From NCBI RefSeq assembly GCF_905475395.1, contig NC_058337.1, positions 11,830,983 through 11,894,982 of the forward strand: a stretch of 64,000 bases of DNA. The letters run 5' to 3'. Shown in pieces: positions 1 to 11,580 of the stretch (positions are counted from its first letter, which is position 1; the number at the start of each line of letters is the position of its first letter). The stretch comes from Chrysoperla carnea. Its lineage: Eukaryota > Arthropoda > Insecta > Neuroptera > Chrysopidae. Position numbers and translations under genes: made by a program. Below the pieces are notes generated by a model, which did not search any database, was not told the origin of the DNA, and saw only the letters and a program-made list of their open reading frames with translations.

Positions 1-1558
1 AATAAATAAAGTTATAGAAAATAAAGTTTACTATAATTTTCTATAACGTCATTTTTTCGATAAGTTTACTAATAACAGAGAAAACGTTCTAAAATCAGAG
101 GGTTCTAAAATATTTATAATTTTTTATCTTAGAACATTAATTTCTCTGTAAATAAAACGAAAAAGGCGGTTAAACTTAACGAAAAAACGGTTTGATGATA
201 AATTGTTGTAAACTTTAATTTTTGCCACTTTGCTAATTATAAAATTTAAGCTTTCCTATTTTTAAAATTAAGAAAGATAATTAATGAAGTCGAACCCCCA
301 ACCGTCTGATCGAAAATGCCAACTCACTATTTTGCTGTAATTTCGTGAACATTTCAAAGTGTCGTTTTGGTTCTTCGACCAAAAATTAAAAATACAAAAT
401 GATCAATTTAGTTTACTTTTGAAAATTTTCCACATTGACAGAGAAATTAATTTTTAGCAAAAACTGTTCTTTTCGTTTTATCTGAATCGATCATAACTTT
501 CGAGTTTCGTTTTATCCGAAACGATCATAACTTTCGAGTTTCGTTTTATCCGAAACGATCATAACTTTCGAGTTATTCAAGATTGAAAAGTCTTTTCATA
601 TAATTCATGTCTTTGAAATTTTGAATGATAATGAACAATGGCAAGTGGCACAATTTCAAGGGTGGCACAAAAAACAGGTACATTTCTCATAAGCCGTACA
701 GAGAATCGATATGGATTTTTCACAAAAGATATATAAATAGATGATTAATTGATAATAAATATTACAAATTTTTATTATTTTCATTTCAACTCTTTAAGGT
801 ATTTCGATACCGTAAATTGAAAATGATACCCATCACCTTTTTTGAGAGCTGGATCCGCGTTGTCGAGGCCAACATTTAAAAGAAAAAAAAAAACAAAGTA
901 CATTTTTAAAGCACACAGTAGTTCGACCTTTTAATTCTGATTTAAAATAACTTATATTTAGCAAAAATATCAATTCGAATCAATTAACTTGTACTATTTG
1001 GTTTGAAAACACACTTTAAAGTTCAAAAAGTTAGCCTCGATAAAATAACTCAAGTAAAGGTATTAACATTTTTGTTCTATTTAATTATTTAGAAAAATTT
1101 TAGAATTTCATGTTTCATATCTCATTTCATGACCATAAAGTTATTATTAGATTAAATTATTTTCCACTTAAGAAGTTGAGCTTAAGGCAATGATTATAAT
1201 ATCTTCGATATTTAATTACATAACTGGTTTGAAAATAAAATGAAACTTTAAGACGCTGATGTTCACAATGAAGGGAATTTAATAGTTTTTCACAAATGTG
1301 TCGAAGTTATGCTACATTTAATTTGAAGAGTGCTTACAATGAGAATAATGAATTAATATTTCTCTAATTTGGTAGAATCGAAGATGATGTACATAATGAC
1401 TTAATAATCCAATAAAATAACTAATGTGAAAATGTTATACCAAAAAATTTGATTATTAATCTACCCTTTTATTTATATTATACCTTACATTAAATTTATT
1501 ATTTAATTAAAATTAATTTTATGCTTTATCATCAGAATCAGTAGGCATAAAAATTTTT
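1..1558. other. AT-rich intergenic DNA, no gene seen
   Basis: Very AT-rich sequence with stop codons in all frames. No conserved protein, RNA gene or transposon end was recognised. The only structure seen is the short tandem repeat near 474-575, listed separately. Confidence 0.6.
474..575. repeat. 34-bp tandem repeat, about three copies
   Basis: A 34-bp unit containing ATCATAACTTTCGAGTTTCG is repeated almost exactly about three times. The first copy carries small substitutions (CTGAATCG in place of CCGAAACG). No coding role is apparent, and it looks like a local minisatellite. Confidence 0.8.
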
Positions 1559-2034
1559 GGAATGGACCTATTTTTCAAAAAAATTTACTGATGAAATGAA
1601 TTTGCTGTTTGCATTTCTTAATAAAAGTCGGAAAAAAATTGCAAAATTTTCTATTATAGTTTTTATACACATATCTAGTATGGTAGCTGATTTACTTTGG
1701 CTCTTAAGCACCCATTTCCAAATAACTAACCCCACGACTCTGAAATGCGCTTAGGTGGATTTAAACATGGACAAAATTATGTTGCCGGGGTATCACATTA
1801 ACGATATTTTAGATGGAATGGACCTATTTTTCAAAAATTTACTGATGAAAATAATTTTCTGTTTGCATTTCTTAATAAAATTATATACATATCTAGTATG
1901 GTAGCTGATTTACCTTGACTCTTAAGCATCCATTTCCAAATAACTAACCCAACGACTCTGAAATGCGCTTAGGTGAATTTAAACGATATTATGGACAAAA
2001 TTATGTTGCTGAGGTATCACATTAACGATATTTT
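1559..2034. repeat. Two-copy tandem duplication (256 and 220 bp)
   Basis: Both copies open with GGAATGGACCTATTTTTCAA and close with a stretch ending ATTAACGATATTTTA. The second copy, from about 1815, has short deletions relative to the first. The 65-codon open frame starting at 1557 lies inside the first copy and is interrupted in the second, so it is not treated as a gene. Confidence 0.8.
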
Positions 2035-2469
2035 AAATCTAAACAATATCTGTTAAAATTGAACAAAAGTTTTCTTAATTCAATTTTTCATATTGAAATT
2101 ATTACCAATGATTAATAGAGTTTTTAGATTATGATTTTGGTATAGGTTTTTTGTCCGATAATAAAATCAAATTTTAGCATATTTAATTCCATTTTAAATA
2201 TTTTCAAAATTCAAACTTTAGGAACATCTATTTTACAAGCGAAACAACTTTACGCTGAGGTAATTTAGCTATATCGTCTTATTTTGAATTATCGCATTCC
2301 AAAATTTGTTCTGCTTAAGACTTAAGATAAGCAACTATAATTGTTATTATTATAACTATAATTGTTATAATTACCTACGTATAAAAATTTCTAAATCGAA
2401 CTTTCGTCTGAAGTTTTGTACAATCATCACCCTAAATAAAAGTGGTGCGGGTTATCGGAGTACTTTTCC

Positions 2470-4245
2470 AATTGGCAACATGGGTTTTAATATATCTATT
2501 AGGTTGAAAAAGTTCAAGTCTCCGGGTCCCAATAATATATCCGCTGAATTGCTTAAAATTCGCGATGAAGATTTACTGAATGACATGTATATCACCGGAA
2601 ACTTACCTAACGATTTTCTAAAATCGACAATAATAGCGATACATAAAAAAATAAATGCTAATAAATGTGAAAATTATAGAACGATTAACCTTATAAACAA
2701 TTTTTTGAAAATATTAACCAGAATACTGTTGGAGAGAAACAAAATTAAATTATCGTCTATAATTGACTTACTAGGATTGTCTATAATTGACAAGTTGGAT
2801 TCAGAAAAGGAATGGGAACTAGAAATGCGCTATTCTCATGAGAAAGAATAATGAACAGAGGTTTAGAGGTACAGAAGAACATATATAATGCTTTCTGGAT
2901 TATTCAAAGGCATTTGATGTAGTGAATCACAGAAAATTAATAGAAATGTTGGAAAAAATGGACATAGATTCAAAGAATATTACGTTAATTGTCAATATGT
3001 ACTGGAAACAAACTGCGGTAACAAATGCAGGAAATAATTCATCAAAAGAAATACCTATAAAAAAATGTGTAAGACAGGGATGCATACTGTCACCTTTGCT
3101 TTTTAACATGTATACGGGAATTATATTTAGTGAGCTGAATAGCCTTGAAGGGATACAAGTAGGTGGAAAAAACGTCACTAATCTGAGATATGCAGATGAT
3201 AATATTTTAATAGCTGATAGTGAACCTAAACTTCAGGCATTAATAAATAAGCTAAATGAATGAAGCAAAGCAGTATATATGATTTTGAATCCAAAGAAAA
3301 CCATGGAATGCTTATATCAATAGCAAAGGTGACAACACAGCCTTGTAATATTTTAATTGATAATAAATATCCCCTTAGGTCGCCCTATTAGCTCAGTTGG
3401 TTAAGACGTAACCAATTCCGTCCGCGGTATTCTTAGGGTAGCGGGTTCGATTACCGCCGTCACAACAAAATTAATTTAATTAATAGTTGTGATGGACTGG
3501 TGTAGGGCAGGTTATATGCATGAAGGAGGTGTACTTAGCCTCTGAAATTGAGGTGCTGATAAATGTAATTATCAGCGGAAAGGTGGTAAAACACATATAT
3601 GGCATCACAATGGGCTCTATAGCCTAAGTGTGTCCTTCGTGGACTTCCGGTATAACCTAACCTAACCTGAATACTCCCTTTAAATTCTATCTATCTAGGT
3701 GTCCTGATATCGAATGGCGATAAGATTCAATAACGAAATTAAGAGACGAACTACAAGAGCCAAAGTTAATTTCAACCAACTAAAGAAAATCTTGTTCAAC
3801 AAAAATATTAAAATGCAAACAAAACAGTTAGTGTTGAAAACATGTGTGTGGTCAACTTTGACAAACGGTAGTAAAAGCTGAACTATGATTAAAAACTAAA
3901 AAAAATCTATTGAATTTAAAATAAAGTGGAATGATTATGTGAAAAATGAAAAAGTACTAAAAAAGGCGAAAGTTAAAAAGGAACTATTAAATCATATTCT
4001 TCGTAGGCAATTATCGATCTTAGGTCAAATAAGTAGAAAACGGATTCGAGATGATATGTCTGACGGGAAAGTTTGAAGGAAAAAAGAGAAGAGGGATAAA
4101 ACGTCTAAGCTATTTATACGGCTTAGAATTAACTAACTTAAACGCTAGTGAGGTAGTTCATATGACTAGAGACATAGCAATTAAGAGAGATAGGCTGATC
4201 AACGTCTGCGGAAAGCAGACATGATACTCTTATCATCATCATAAT
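2470..4245 (+). pseudogene. Decayed non-LTR retrotransposon reverse transcriptase
   Basis: Broken reverse transcriptase of a LINE-type element. Recognisable in order are a KSPGPNNISAELLK-like finger region (about 2515-2555), a CENYRTINLINNFLK-like motif 2 region (about 2665-2710), DYSKAFDVVNHRKL (about 2900-2940), the RQGCILSPLLFN motif (about 3075-3110) and the catalytic YADD box at 3189-3200. Frames change near 2830 and a stop replaces an expected Trp after 3261. The thumb and C-terminal part resumes after about 3690 (NEIKRRTTRAKVNFNQLKK-like, then HILRRQLSILGQ-like). A SINE at 3382-3670 separates the halves. No apurinic endonuclease domain was found upstream, so the copy is probably 5'-truncated. 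It ends near an ATC-rich tail around 4230. The exact clade was not determined. Confidence 0.8.
3382..3670 (+). mobile_element. tRNA-derived SINE inserted in the LINE
   Basis: The head resembles a tRNA gene: A box TAGCTCAGTTGG at about 3389-3400 and B box GGTTCGATTAC at about 3444-3454, the internal RNA polymerase III promoter layout. A body of about 200 bp follows and ends in TAACCTAACCTAACCT, a run of the insect telomere-type CCTAA unit. The flanks (AATATCCCCTT and AATACTCCCTTT) may be diverged target-site duplications. The reverse transcriptase coding sense stops on one side and resumes on the other, so the SINE went into the LINE. It is not a functional tRNA: the anticodon-arm region is expanded and does not fold as a clean cloverleaf. 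Confidence 0.75.
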
Positions 4246-4654
4246 TAGCTTGACCAATTTAGCACAATCGTGCGCCACTACATGATGCATTAAAATCTGT
4301 TTTGAAAATTTATTTATTGCAATATTTTTTTATTTTATAAACTAACAAAATAAGTTCTATTTTTAACTTGGAGATAACTGTAATAAATTATGAACTCTGG
4401 GTCAAATTAAAATTATTTTTTAACACTACATAAGGTTTTATTTTAAATTGACATTTGCTTTAAACCCAACAAATAAGAGACTGAATTAGAAAGTTGTTCT
4501 TATTAAAAGGCAACATTTTTGCTTGAAACACTTTTTTAAACCTTGGTAATAAAATATACTTTTTTGTGTATTTTTCAGTCTTTTTGTTTATAAGCTCTTA
4601 GACTTATAAATAAAAAGATCATTTTCGACAGACACAGTGCTAATGTTTCGTAGC
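4246..4654. other. Intergenic DNA, nothing recognised
   Basis: AT-rich sequence between the LINE relic and the next inverted-repeat element. No coding or repeat signal was recognised. Confidence 0.5.
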
Positions 4655-5460
4655 AAAAATATAGTTTTTTGGGTAATTTAACGTCAAAAAATTGTGATTT
4701 TTTCCTAAAGTTCACCGTTTTTGAGTTATTAATATTTTAATAATCGCAAAAACTCCAGAAAGGTGATTTTCAAAGCTGAAAATTGAGAGAAATAAATTAA
4801 ACTATTGAGCTTTTCAAAATATAAAAATCATCTTAGAACATCTTTTATATAAAGTTCTGAAAAGCAATTATAGATTGTTTGATTATAAAGCCTCAATTTT
4901 CAATTGTTAAAAATTTTTTTAATTGTTAAAAAGTTAAAAACTTGTAAAATTTCCTATTTTGGAGGATTACGAGGTGTTGGAGCCCCTACCTTTGTATTTT
5001 GAAGGCTTAAAGCATTCTTAAATTCTTAATCAGTGAAACAATAATCTTTCAGGGTATGATTTTTAAAGCCATAATATTAATTTTGACTGCGTTATTTTGA
5101 GTGGTAAATTTGGAAGCTCTTCCTTCTTTACTTTTTTGGAGATTTGGTCATAAATAATCCTGAAGGTTCAAGTTACTTCGATTTTGTTAATTACAGCTGT
5201 ACAATTTGTTTTATTTTCCTGTTCATTTCTGAGACTAATCAAATTATATATGTCGGAAATATAAAGTCTTTATATTTAATTTATATTTTATTATAAAAAT
5301 TTAATTTATTTGTTTTTATTTTCAGCTTTGAAAATAACCATTCTGGAGTTTTCCAAACACTAAACTGTTAATAACTCAAAAACGGTGAACTTAAGGAAAG
5401 AATCACAAATAGCCTTTTTGAGGTAAAAATACCCAAAAAACCATCGGAAGCATTATTTGG
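4655..5460. repeat. Long inverted-repeat (foldback) element
   Basis: The arm at about 4660-4790 reappears as the reverse complement at about 5320-5445, with shared blocks such as CAAAAACGGTGAA and CCAGAAAGGTGATTTTCAAA. The roughly 530-bp centre holds no open frame. A related stretch occurs near 25500-25740. The layout fits a non-autonomous foldback or long-TIR transposon. No clear target-site duplication was identified. Confidence 0.7.
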
Positions 5461-6584
5461 TACTATAAATTGACATTTTACTGTTTCTCTGGAGGTAGAG
5501 ATATACAAAAATTAGACCAAAAAGGTTTCTGACAACATCCGGAATATTAATCTACAAGATTTTCTGAACAGGAATCAATTGACGAAATGCGATTCTCGAT
5601 TTTTGCACACTGAATTATATCTAGCCCCTGCTCTATAAGTCTTAGACCATATATTAAAAATTTAATTCTTTTTCGCTTCTTTTGATGTAAGGAATCCATA
5701 CCTAAAGTTTGTAAATGAATTATTTGATCTGTCTGTATACCTATGGCTCTAGGCTACTTTTGAACCGTGCTGACAGTCCAGATTACATAGAAGGTGACGA
5801 CAAAATAAATAACGATACTTCGTCGGCCTTAAAACTACCGAGACTACAAAAAATTGTCTTGGTCTTTCGTCATTAAATGGTTATCAAAACCAAAATTCTT
5901 TTTACTGAGATTCCAAAAACATATAGGCCAGTCACCTGGTAAGTTTTGTTAATTTGATCAAAGATTCGTGATCAGCGCACAAAATTACCCCTTAGAAAAT
6001 TACTTTCAGCCATTCGCAATTTTCTTTGAAACGGACTCGATTTTGAGTACCAGGAAACTGGCTTAATAAATTTCTCCTGAAAACGAAATTTTCTACGAAA
6101 ATGGAAATATTAACTTCATATATTTCCATTTTCGTAGTTACAGAGCCCAAACACATGAAATAATTTACTTTCCAAGAAACAAATGTTGTGGACCAATCTC
6201 CGTCTGTAGCCACCCGTCTTACCGAGAAGTCCATTGAATTTATATACTAAATTTCGTTAAGAAATGCAAACTAGGGCTTATATATATGTTTACTTACTAT
6301 CTGTACTCAAATATACCTTGATAATATCCGGAGAATTAATATTATCCTTTTTTTATTAAAATTTTAATGTGGATGCAGCTTTTTATACACCTGCGTGTGT
6401 TAGCTTTTAATAAATAGACATACATAAATTAAAATATAAAAATTATGGTAATCAATTTTATCTATGAATAATTTTTTATTTCCAATAACATTTCTCAAGC
6501 AAGAAAAATATTATTCTGACCATGAAAATCCAACTTTTTTATTATTCTAGTCGATGCTTACGACTTATTCAAGCGCCTATCCGC
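5461..6584. other. Intergenic DNA, nothing recognised
   Basis: No conserved gene was seen. A short local inverted repeat around 6095-6135 (ATTTCCATTTTCGTAG and its complement) makes an open frame on the minus strand at 5992-6234 look longer than chance, but its product resembles nothing known to me. Confidence 0.5.
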
Positions 6585-6783
6585 GCCTATTTTCGTTTTT
6601 GAGTTATCGTGTCCACAGATGGACGGACGGACGGACAACCGGAAATGGACTAATTAGGTGATTTTATGAACACCTATGACAAAATTTTTTTCCTAGCATC
6701 ATTATTTTTAAGCGTTACAAACTTGGGACTAAACTTAATATACTATGTTTATTTCATATGTACATGGTATAAATATGGGTGGA
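6585..6783 (+). repeat. Interspersed repeat family A, 3' part only
   Basis: Carries the family hallmark GACGGACGGACAACCGGAAA and runs to the shared end CATGGTATAAAT. It matches the last 200 bp or so of the longer copies at 16246, 21860 and 24841. The upstream part of the family is missing. Confidence 0.8.
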
Positions 6784-6929
6784 CTACCCTTAACATTTAG
6801 GCGGATGAAAACAGATATTGTCCGATTCTCAGACCTACCAAATATGCACACAAAATTTCATGAGAATCGGTCAAGCAGTTTCGGAGGAGTTTAACCACAA
6901 ACACCATGACATGAGAATTTTATATATAA

Positions 6930-7050
6930 AATATAAATTTTAACGATGGTCATTTTTGATCGATTAGGTAGGATCGATGAACATTTGAAGAAATTTTTTT
7001 TAATTCCATCATCAGTACAAAAGCATAGCTCCATTTCCTTCGGCAAGTCG
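6930..7050. repeat. Dispersed repeat shared with 23460-23575 (inverted)
   Basis: The stretch from TTTAACGATGGTCATTTTTG to the region around AGTACAAAAGCA is found as the reverse complement at about 23460-23575. Just upstream, 6835-6915 carries a phrase (CATGAGAATCGGTCAAGCAG) of the kind found at the ends of common insect interspersed repeats. Confidence 0.65.
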
Positions 7051-7367
7051 CTAAAAACGTGTCTAAATATTTTACTCAGGTATTAAAACAAATAATGATT
7101 AGGTAGGTATACACGTAATTCATATAATAATTAAAAGGTAAACAATCTAAATTTAGCATAAAAAATTTTATCATTCGACAGCGTTTATTTTTAATAAACT
7201 TTATTTATAATATTACTATTTAGTTTAGAAGTCATAAGGAGTTCAGTAAGCAAAGTTTGAGGACCGTCAGTAACGCGGTTAGACAAGTTTTTATATTATA
7301 AAATGTAATATTAATATTTATAGACAAAATTTCGGTTATAAAATACCTGTATGTATTATATCAGCAA

Positions 7368-8412
7368 CAGGGTACACCATTTTAATATATAATGGCTAAT
7401 AGTTCGTTTTGTGGTTAACCAATAAAAAAATAACTTTAAAAAAAGTTGCAGAGTTTGATGGGGAACATCATGTTCTGACATCAGATTGGATCTAGCTCGT
7501 CGGGATTCTTTAATACCCAAATTATATCGTAAACGGTAAGAGATGGAATATCTTCAATATTTAAACGAGCAATTCTTGTATATATTAACAATCTCGGAAA
7601 TGGCTCCCACGATTTTCATGAAATTTATTATATAGGAGATTTCAATATAGCTAGGTTTCAATATAGCTAGGTCTTTTAATCCGTATTTTTAAGCAAAACT
7701 GAAACAAACTGCAAAATATGACACTTCCTGACATCTGTTGGCGTATATCGTAGTTTACGAAATAAAGTACATTACCGGGACATTCAAATCGATATTTGTT
7801 GGAGACATTTTAAGAGGTTCTTATATTAGTGATAAAATTTGTGTCTTTTTAACTCAAAAAATACCGGGCAAACCTCGATCATCCAGGTATTAACACTGTT
7901 AATTAGAAAATTGATCCTCATTAAAAAAATAACATATTTTGTTTAAAACATTTTTTCGAAAATCGTTAACTTTCGGAGGAAATGCGACTTAAAAATATGT
8001 CATTATTCATTTAATCTTAAAAAAACACGCTATATACAGGGAAATGCTTAGGCAAAAGTTACCAAGAGTCATAAAGGATATTCGCCTGTGTCTTTCACTT
8101 TGACCTACAATTATCGATAAACTTTAAGCGTAATCCGATAGCTAACGATTTTCGAAAAAAATGTTTTAAACAAAAAATGTTCGTTTTATAAGAGGATCAA
8201 CTTTCAAAAAAGTGTTCTTTCTATTCTATTTCCTACCGTTTAAGATCTAAATTGGCTACTAAAGAAACCCGAAGAACTAGATCCAATCTGATCTCAGAAT
8301 ATGATATCCCACATCAAACTCTGCAACTTTTATTAAAGTTATTTTTTGTTTGGTTAACTACAAAACGAGCTATTAATCATTATTAAATGGTAAATTAAAA
8401 TCGTCCACCCTG
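7368..8412. mobile_element. Family B long-TIR element, copy 1
   Basis: A 1045-bp non-autonomous element beginning CAGGGTACACC and ending GTCCACCCTG. Terminal inverted repeats exceed 100 bp and contain the family marker AATGGCTAATAGTTCGTTTTG. TA follows the right end; the left flank is AA, so the TA duplication seen in copy 3 is lost or mutated here. There is no transposase. Family copies also lie at 29671, about 39950 and 50289. Confidence 0.8.
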
Positions 8413-8816
8413 TATATTTATTTAAAAAAAGTATCTAATCGGGTTATTGACAGATCTCAGGTTTTGCTTACTGAACTCCTTCTGGCGCCTCCACTAAATA
8501 CATAGTAATATTAGAGATCAAGGTTATTAAAATAATAACAAAAACATTTGATTATTTTATTATATACAACATCTTAAATATACAGTGTCGTCCAAGATAT
8601 ACGGAACACTTAATTACTAACTAATTTATTAATTGAAAGCTGTTGTAAACTTATTAATTTGTTTGAGTACTTAATTTCTGAATATGATTAATGAAAGGCG
8701 TACATTGTACAGATATTTATCATATACAAATAATAAGTTCTAAAAATTTGTTGATTGTTAGCAGAAAATGAAAGCCATTGAATTGAAAAAACAGCCATAC
8801 ATCCAACAGCCAACAT
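8413..8816. other. Intergenic DNA, nothing recognised
   Basis: AT-rich with no open frame of note. A string at 8583 (ACAGTGTCGTCCAAGATATA) looks like a Tc1-type terminus, but no partner end was found. Confidence 0.5.
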
Positions 8817-9224
8817 CCATAGCTGATAGACTAATTAAAACGTTGGACTTAAATCCACGAATTTTTACCTGCATAAATCTATCAAAAATACTATTTGAGA
8901 TGTCTACAAAAGCATGTTTTTATACCTGTTTAAGTTTCCATTAAATTTGCAGTCAGATTAGAGCAATGATATCAAAGAATAGTTTTGAGGAAAAGTAAAC
9001 GAAAAATTGAATTGAATTTTCCATAGCTGATAGACTAATTAAAACGTTGGAATTAAATCCACGAATTTTTACCTGAATAAATCTATCAAAAATACTATTT
9101 GAGATGTCTACAAAAGCATGTTTTTACATCTGTTTATGTTTCCATTAAATTTGCAGTCAGATTAGAGCAATGATATCAAAAAATAGTTTTGAGGAAAAGT
9201 AAACGAAAAATTGAATTGAATTTT
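8817..9224. repeat. Exact two-unit 204-bp tandem duplication
   Basis: Unit 1 is 8817-9020 and unit 2 is 9021-9224. Each starts CCATAGCTGATAGACTAATT and ends TTGAATTGAATTTT, and they differ by only a few substitutions. The high identity means the duplication is recent compared with other repeats here. No coding frame spans it. Confidence 0.9.
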
Positions 9225-10339
9225 TGTGGGGATGTATGGATGTATCAACAAACTATAACTGCTTACCCACAGATATATATTTTAAACATATCCGAACATG
9301 TCACATTTGAGAGTTACAATATTTCTATTATTTTTTTCTTTAAATTCTGAACCATTTTTTTTTTTGAATTCCGTCTGTAGGAATTTGTTATATTATGGCG
9401 TTTGAAAACCAAACAATTTTTTGGGAAGAGTATAAAAACATTGCATCAATGAGAGGGTCGTATATTATCCTTCGATTGTTTTTTTTTATTAAATTTAACA
9501 ATTTTTAGGGTATCATAGTCCATTCTACAATAATTTTTAAAATCAACGTGTTCAATTAGCTATGTTTTAGTCATCTTAAATGTGAAAATTCTTCCCTTTC
9601 TTGTAGTCAATTTTTTGAATCGAACACGTTTTTTTAAGGAAAATAATCCCTGCTCCAACTACTAGAGCAGTTATTTTTGCTTTGTTGAGCACAGAAACCA
9701 TTATCAAAATTAAAAGGCTAAGAAAATGAAATAAAATCTTATTGAAATTATGTTCAGTAATTTAACTTATATGCCGTGTTTTAAAGACATTTATTTTCTT
9801 ACAAGTATTATTGACACCATATTATGTCATACACTCATGAAAATAAGTCAAAGATGGAAAAAATTTTACCTCGACCAGTCAAAATTTTGCTTCGACAAGG
9901 CGAGGTGATACCAAAACTTCGACACACCTCGTACCTCGTGAAACACTAGTATACAGAATTTCATGCTTGTAAACCCAGCGGTTTTAGCTGAGAGTTGATA
10001 GGTCAGTCAGTAAGCAAAGACGTACACTATGAAAGCAAATAATACCCGTCAAGTACAAGACACACGTCACGCATTAATGTAATATATATATATATTACCG
10101 GGTTTTTGCAAAATCGTTAGTTTGTAATAAATCTAGTCAGATTGTCATATATTGAAGCCGATAGATTCTGAACGAACTATAATTGTCAACTTTCAATTGT
10201 AATCAAATTTAAGTTGTCAATTTAGGTATAAACAATCACGCATGCTATCGTTAAATCACTGCACAGTCTTCTTCGAAGAGTATCAGATAGAGGAGACGAC
10301 GCTCTTCACCTCCTTAATTTTGTTTTTAAATAAATCTGT
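9225..10339. other. Intergenic DNA, nothing recognised
   Basis: AT-rich sequence without a recognisable gene. A block near 10110-10150 (CGTTAGTTTGTAATAAATCT) recurs in reverse complement near 12495-12540, hinting at an older inverted-repeat element that encloses this region. The rest of the arms is too diverged to confirm it. Confidence 0.5.
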
Positions 10340-10403
10340 TAGCAGAACGTTGTTTCGATCTACAGGTTATGGGCCCAGCGCACTTCCATTGCGCCACTCT
10401 GCT
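10340..10403 (-). pseudogene. Initiator tRNA-Met (CAT) pseudogene
   Basis: Read on the minus strand, the sequence starts AGCAGAGTGGCGCAATGGAA and continues GTGCGCTGGGCCCATAACC, a near-exact copy of the 5' half of metazoan initiator tRNA-Met with the CAT anticodon. The 3' side keeps a T-loop-like ATCGAAAC and an acceptor strand TTCTGCT plus discriminator A, so the acceptor stem still pairs. It is 64 nt instead of 72: about 8 nt are missing from the 3' anticodon stem, variable loop and 5' T-stem. No T-run terminator follows. A Ty1/copia primer-binding site (complementary to half of this tRNA) was considered, but homology on both sides of the anticodon favours a tRNA gene remnant. Confidence 0.7.
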
Positions 10404-11190
10404 CTGTGTAATAATATCGCAATAACGTGTACTATTTCTGTTAATTATGGTAGTATTTACAGCACACAAATACCAGATGGCATTCGTGTCTCTGTATGCG
10501 ACCCTTCTCCTCTATCTTATAACTCTTTGGTCTTATTAATATACAGATAGCGCGTGTTTGTATTCATAGAGCTACAAATCAAAACCCTTAATTTTATTTT
10601 AATAAAAAAAAAAGAAACAAAGTAATTGTTTATAGTATGTTGTTTATTATAGAAAATAAATAAATTATTAAAAAAATAAACGATTAAAAACATAAGCTAT
10701 CACTCATTCATTATATCTTGTTTCACACAACAAAATAAATTATAATAAAAAAAAAATATATATATTATTTAAAAAAATTTATCAACATATTCTAGTATCA
10801 CATCTTGCATTATTTATTGCATCACATGACGTTGATAGGTAATGGGAAAGAATGGAAATTTTCTTCTATTTTATAATTGGAAAAATTTATCTTACAATGG
10901 GGAAGGTCAATCTGAATATTTATGGACAGCTATACGGAAAGCGAAGGGTAAGAAAACGTGATAAAAAGCGATAGGTAGGCTGTGAAGAATAGAAGAAAAT
11001 TATTATAAAAATTCAAAAATAAATAAATAATAATATTCTGGTATTACTTTTTTGTCCTGATATCACTTATTGATACAAGTTAAAGATTTATGGCAGCTAG
11101 AATAACACAATACATTGACTTTTTTTCAATTGCAGTTATTGGATAAGCATTGCACGCTTAACCATTATTACAATTGCATTTCTTCAGTTC
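10404..11190. other. Intergenic DNA, nothing recognised
   Basis: Extremely AT-rich with several A-runs. The 102-codon frame at 10242-10550 crosses the tRNA remnant and is therefore fortuitous. Confidence 0.5.
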
Positions 11191-11195
11191 TCTTA

Positions 11196-11580
11196 TCAAA
11201 TATTAATACAAATAATATAATAATAATCATAATAAAGTATCACCCTTCTATACGCTATTTTAAATTTAATAAGACTTGCAATAGTTTTTATGCTTTCGAG
11301 CAAATTTTTGTACAGCTTAGACGCATTGTATATTGGACCACGTTCAAACAAGGTTGAATTATGCTTAGAAGTTCTAAATTGGGATGCATGTCTCGTATCA
11401 TAGTCATGATTATAGTTATTTCTATACATTGAGTTAAATTTTGTTTTGCATAGATTAGACATGTAAATTCCTGTCAAGGTCAAAAACCCGAACTCTTTAG
11501 AAAAGATAATTCTATATATGATGTCTGCTGATCATTGTTTACTATAACTCTGACTATGCATCTTCTTGTAGAATAAAAAT
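11196..11580 (-). pseudogene. C-terminal scrap of a non-LTR retrotransposon RT
   Basis: On the minus strand the frame reads FGFLTLTGIYMSNL, then YDTRHASQFRTSKHN, then FERGPIYNASKLYKNL. This is the pattern of the extreme C-terminus of many insect non-LTR reverse transcriptases, where an Asn/Tyr-x-Thr-Arg block precedes a GPxY-like segment and a K-L/W-x-L-P motif. Pro is missing from the final motif. The catalytic palm is not present upstream on this strand, so only the tail survives. It has no link to the LINE at 2.5-4.2 kb, which is on the other strand. Confidence 0.55.

Noticed and set aside
3382-3460. A functional tRNA gene
   Set aside because: A and B boxes are present, but the anticodon region is too long and a SINE body follows.
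8583-8612. Tc1-like terminal repeat
   Set aside because: The string looks right for a transposon end, but no matching inverted end was found in the next several kilobases.
10363-10403. Ty1/copia primer-binding site after an LTR ending in CA
   Set aside because: Complementarity to the tRNA covers its entire 5' half and tRNA-like sequence also continues on the LTR side. No second LTR or gag-pol was found. It is kept as an alternative only.
10242-10550. 102-codon open frame on the plus strand
   Set aside because: It runs across the tRNA-Met remnant on the opposite strand and has no conserved features.
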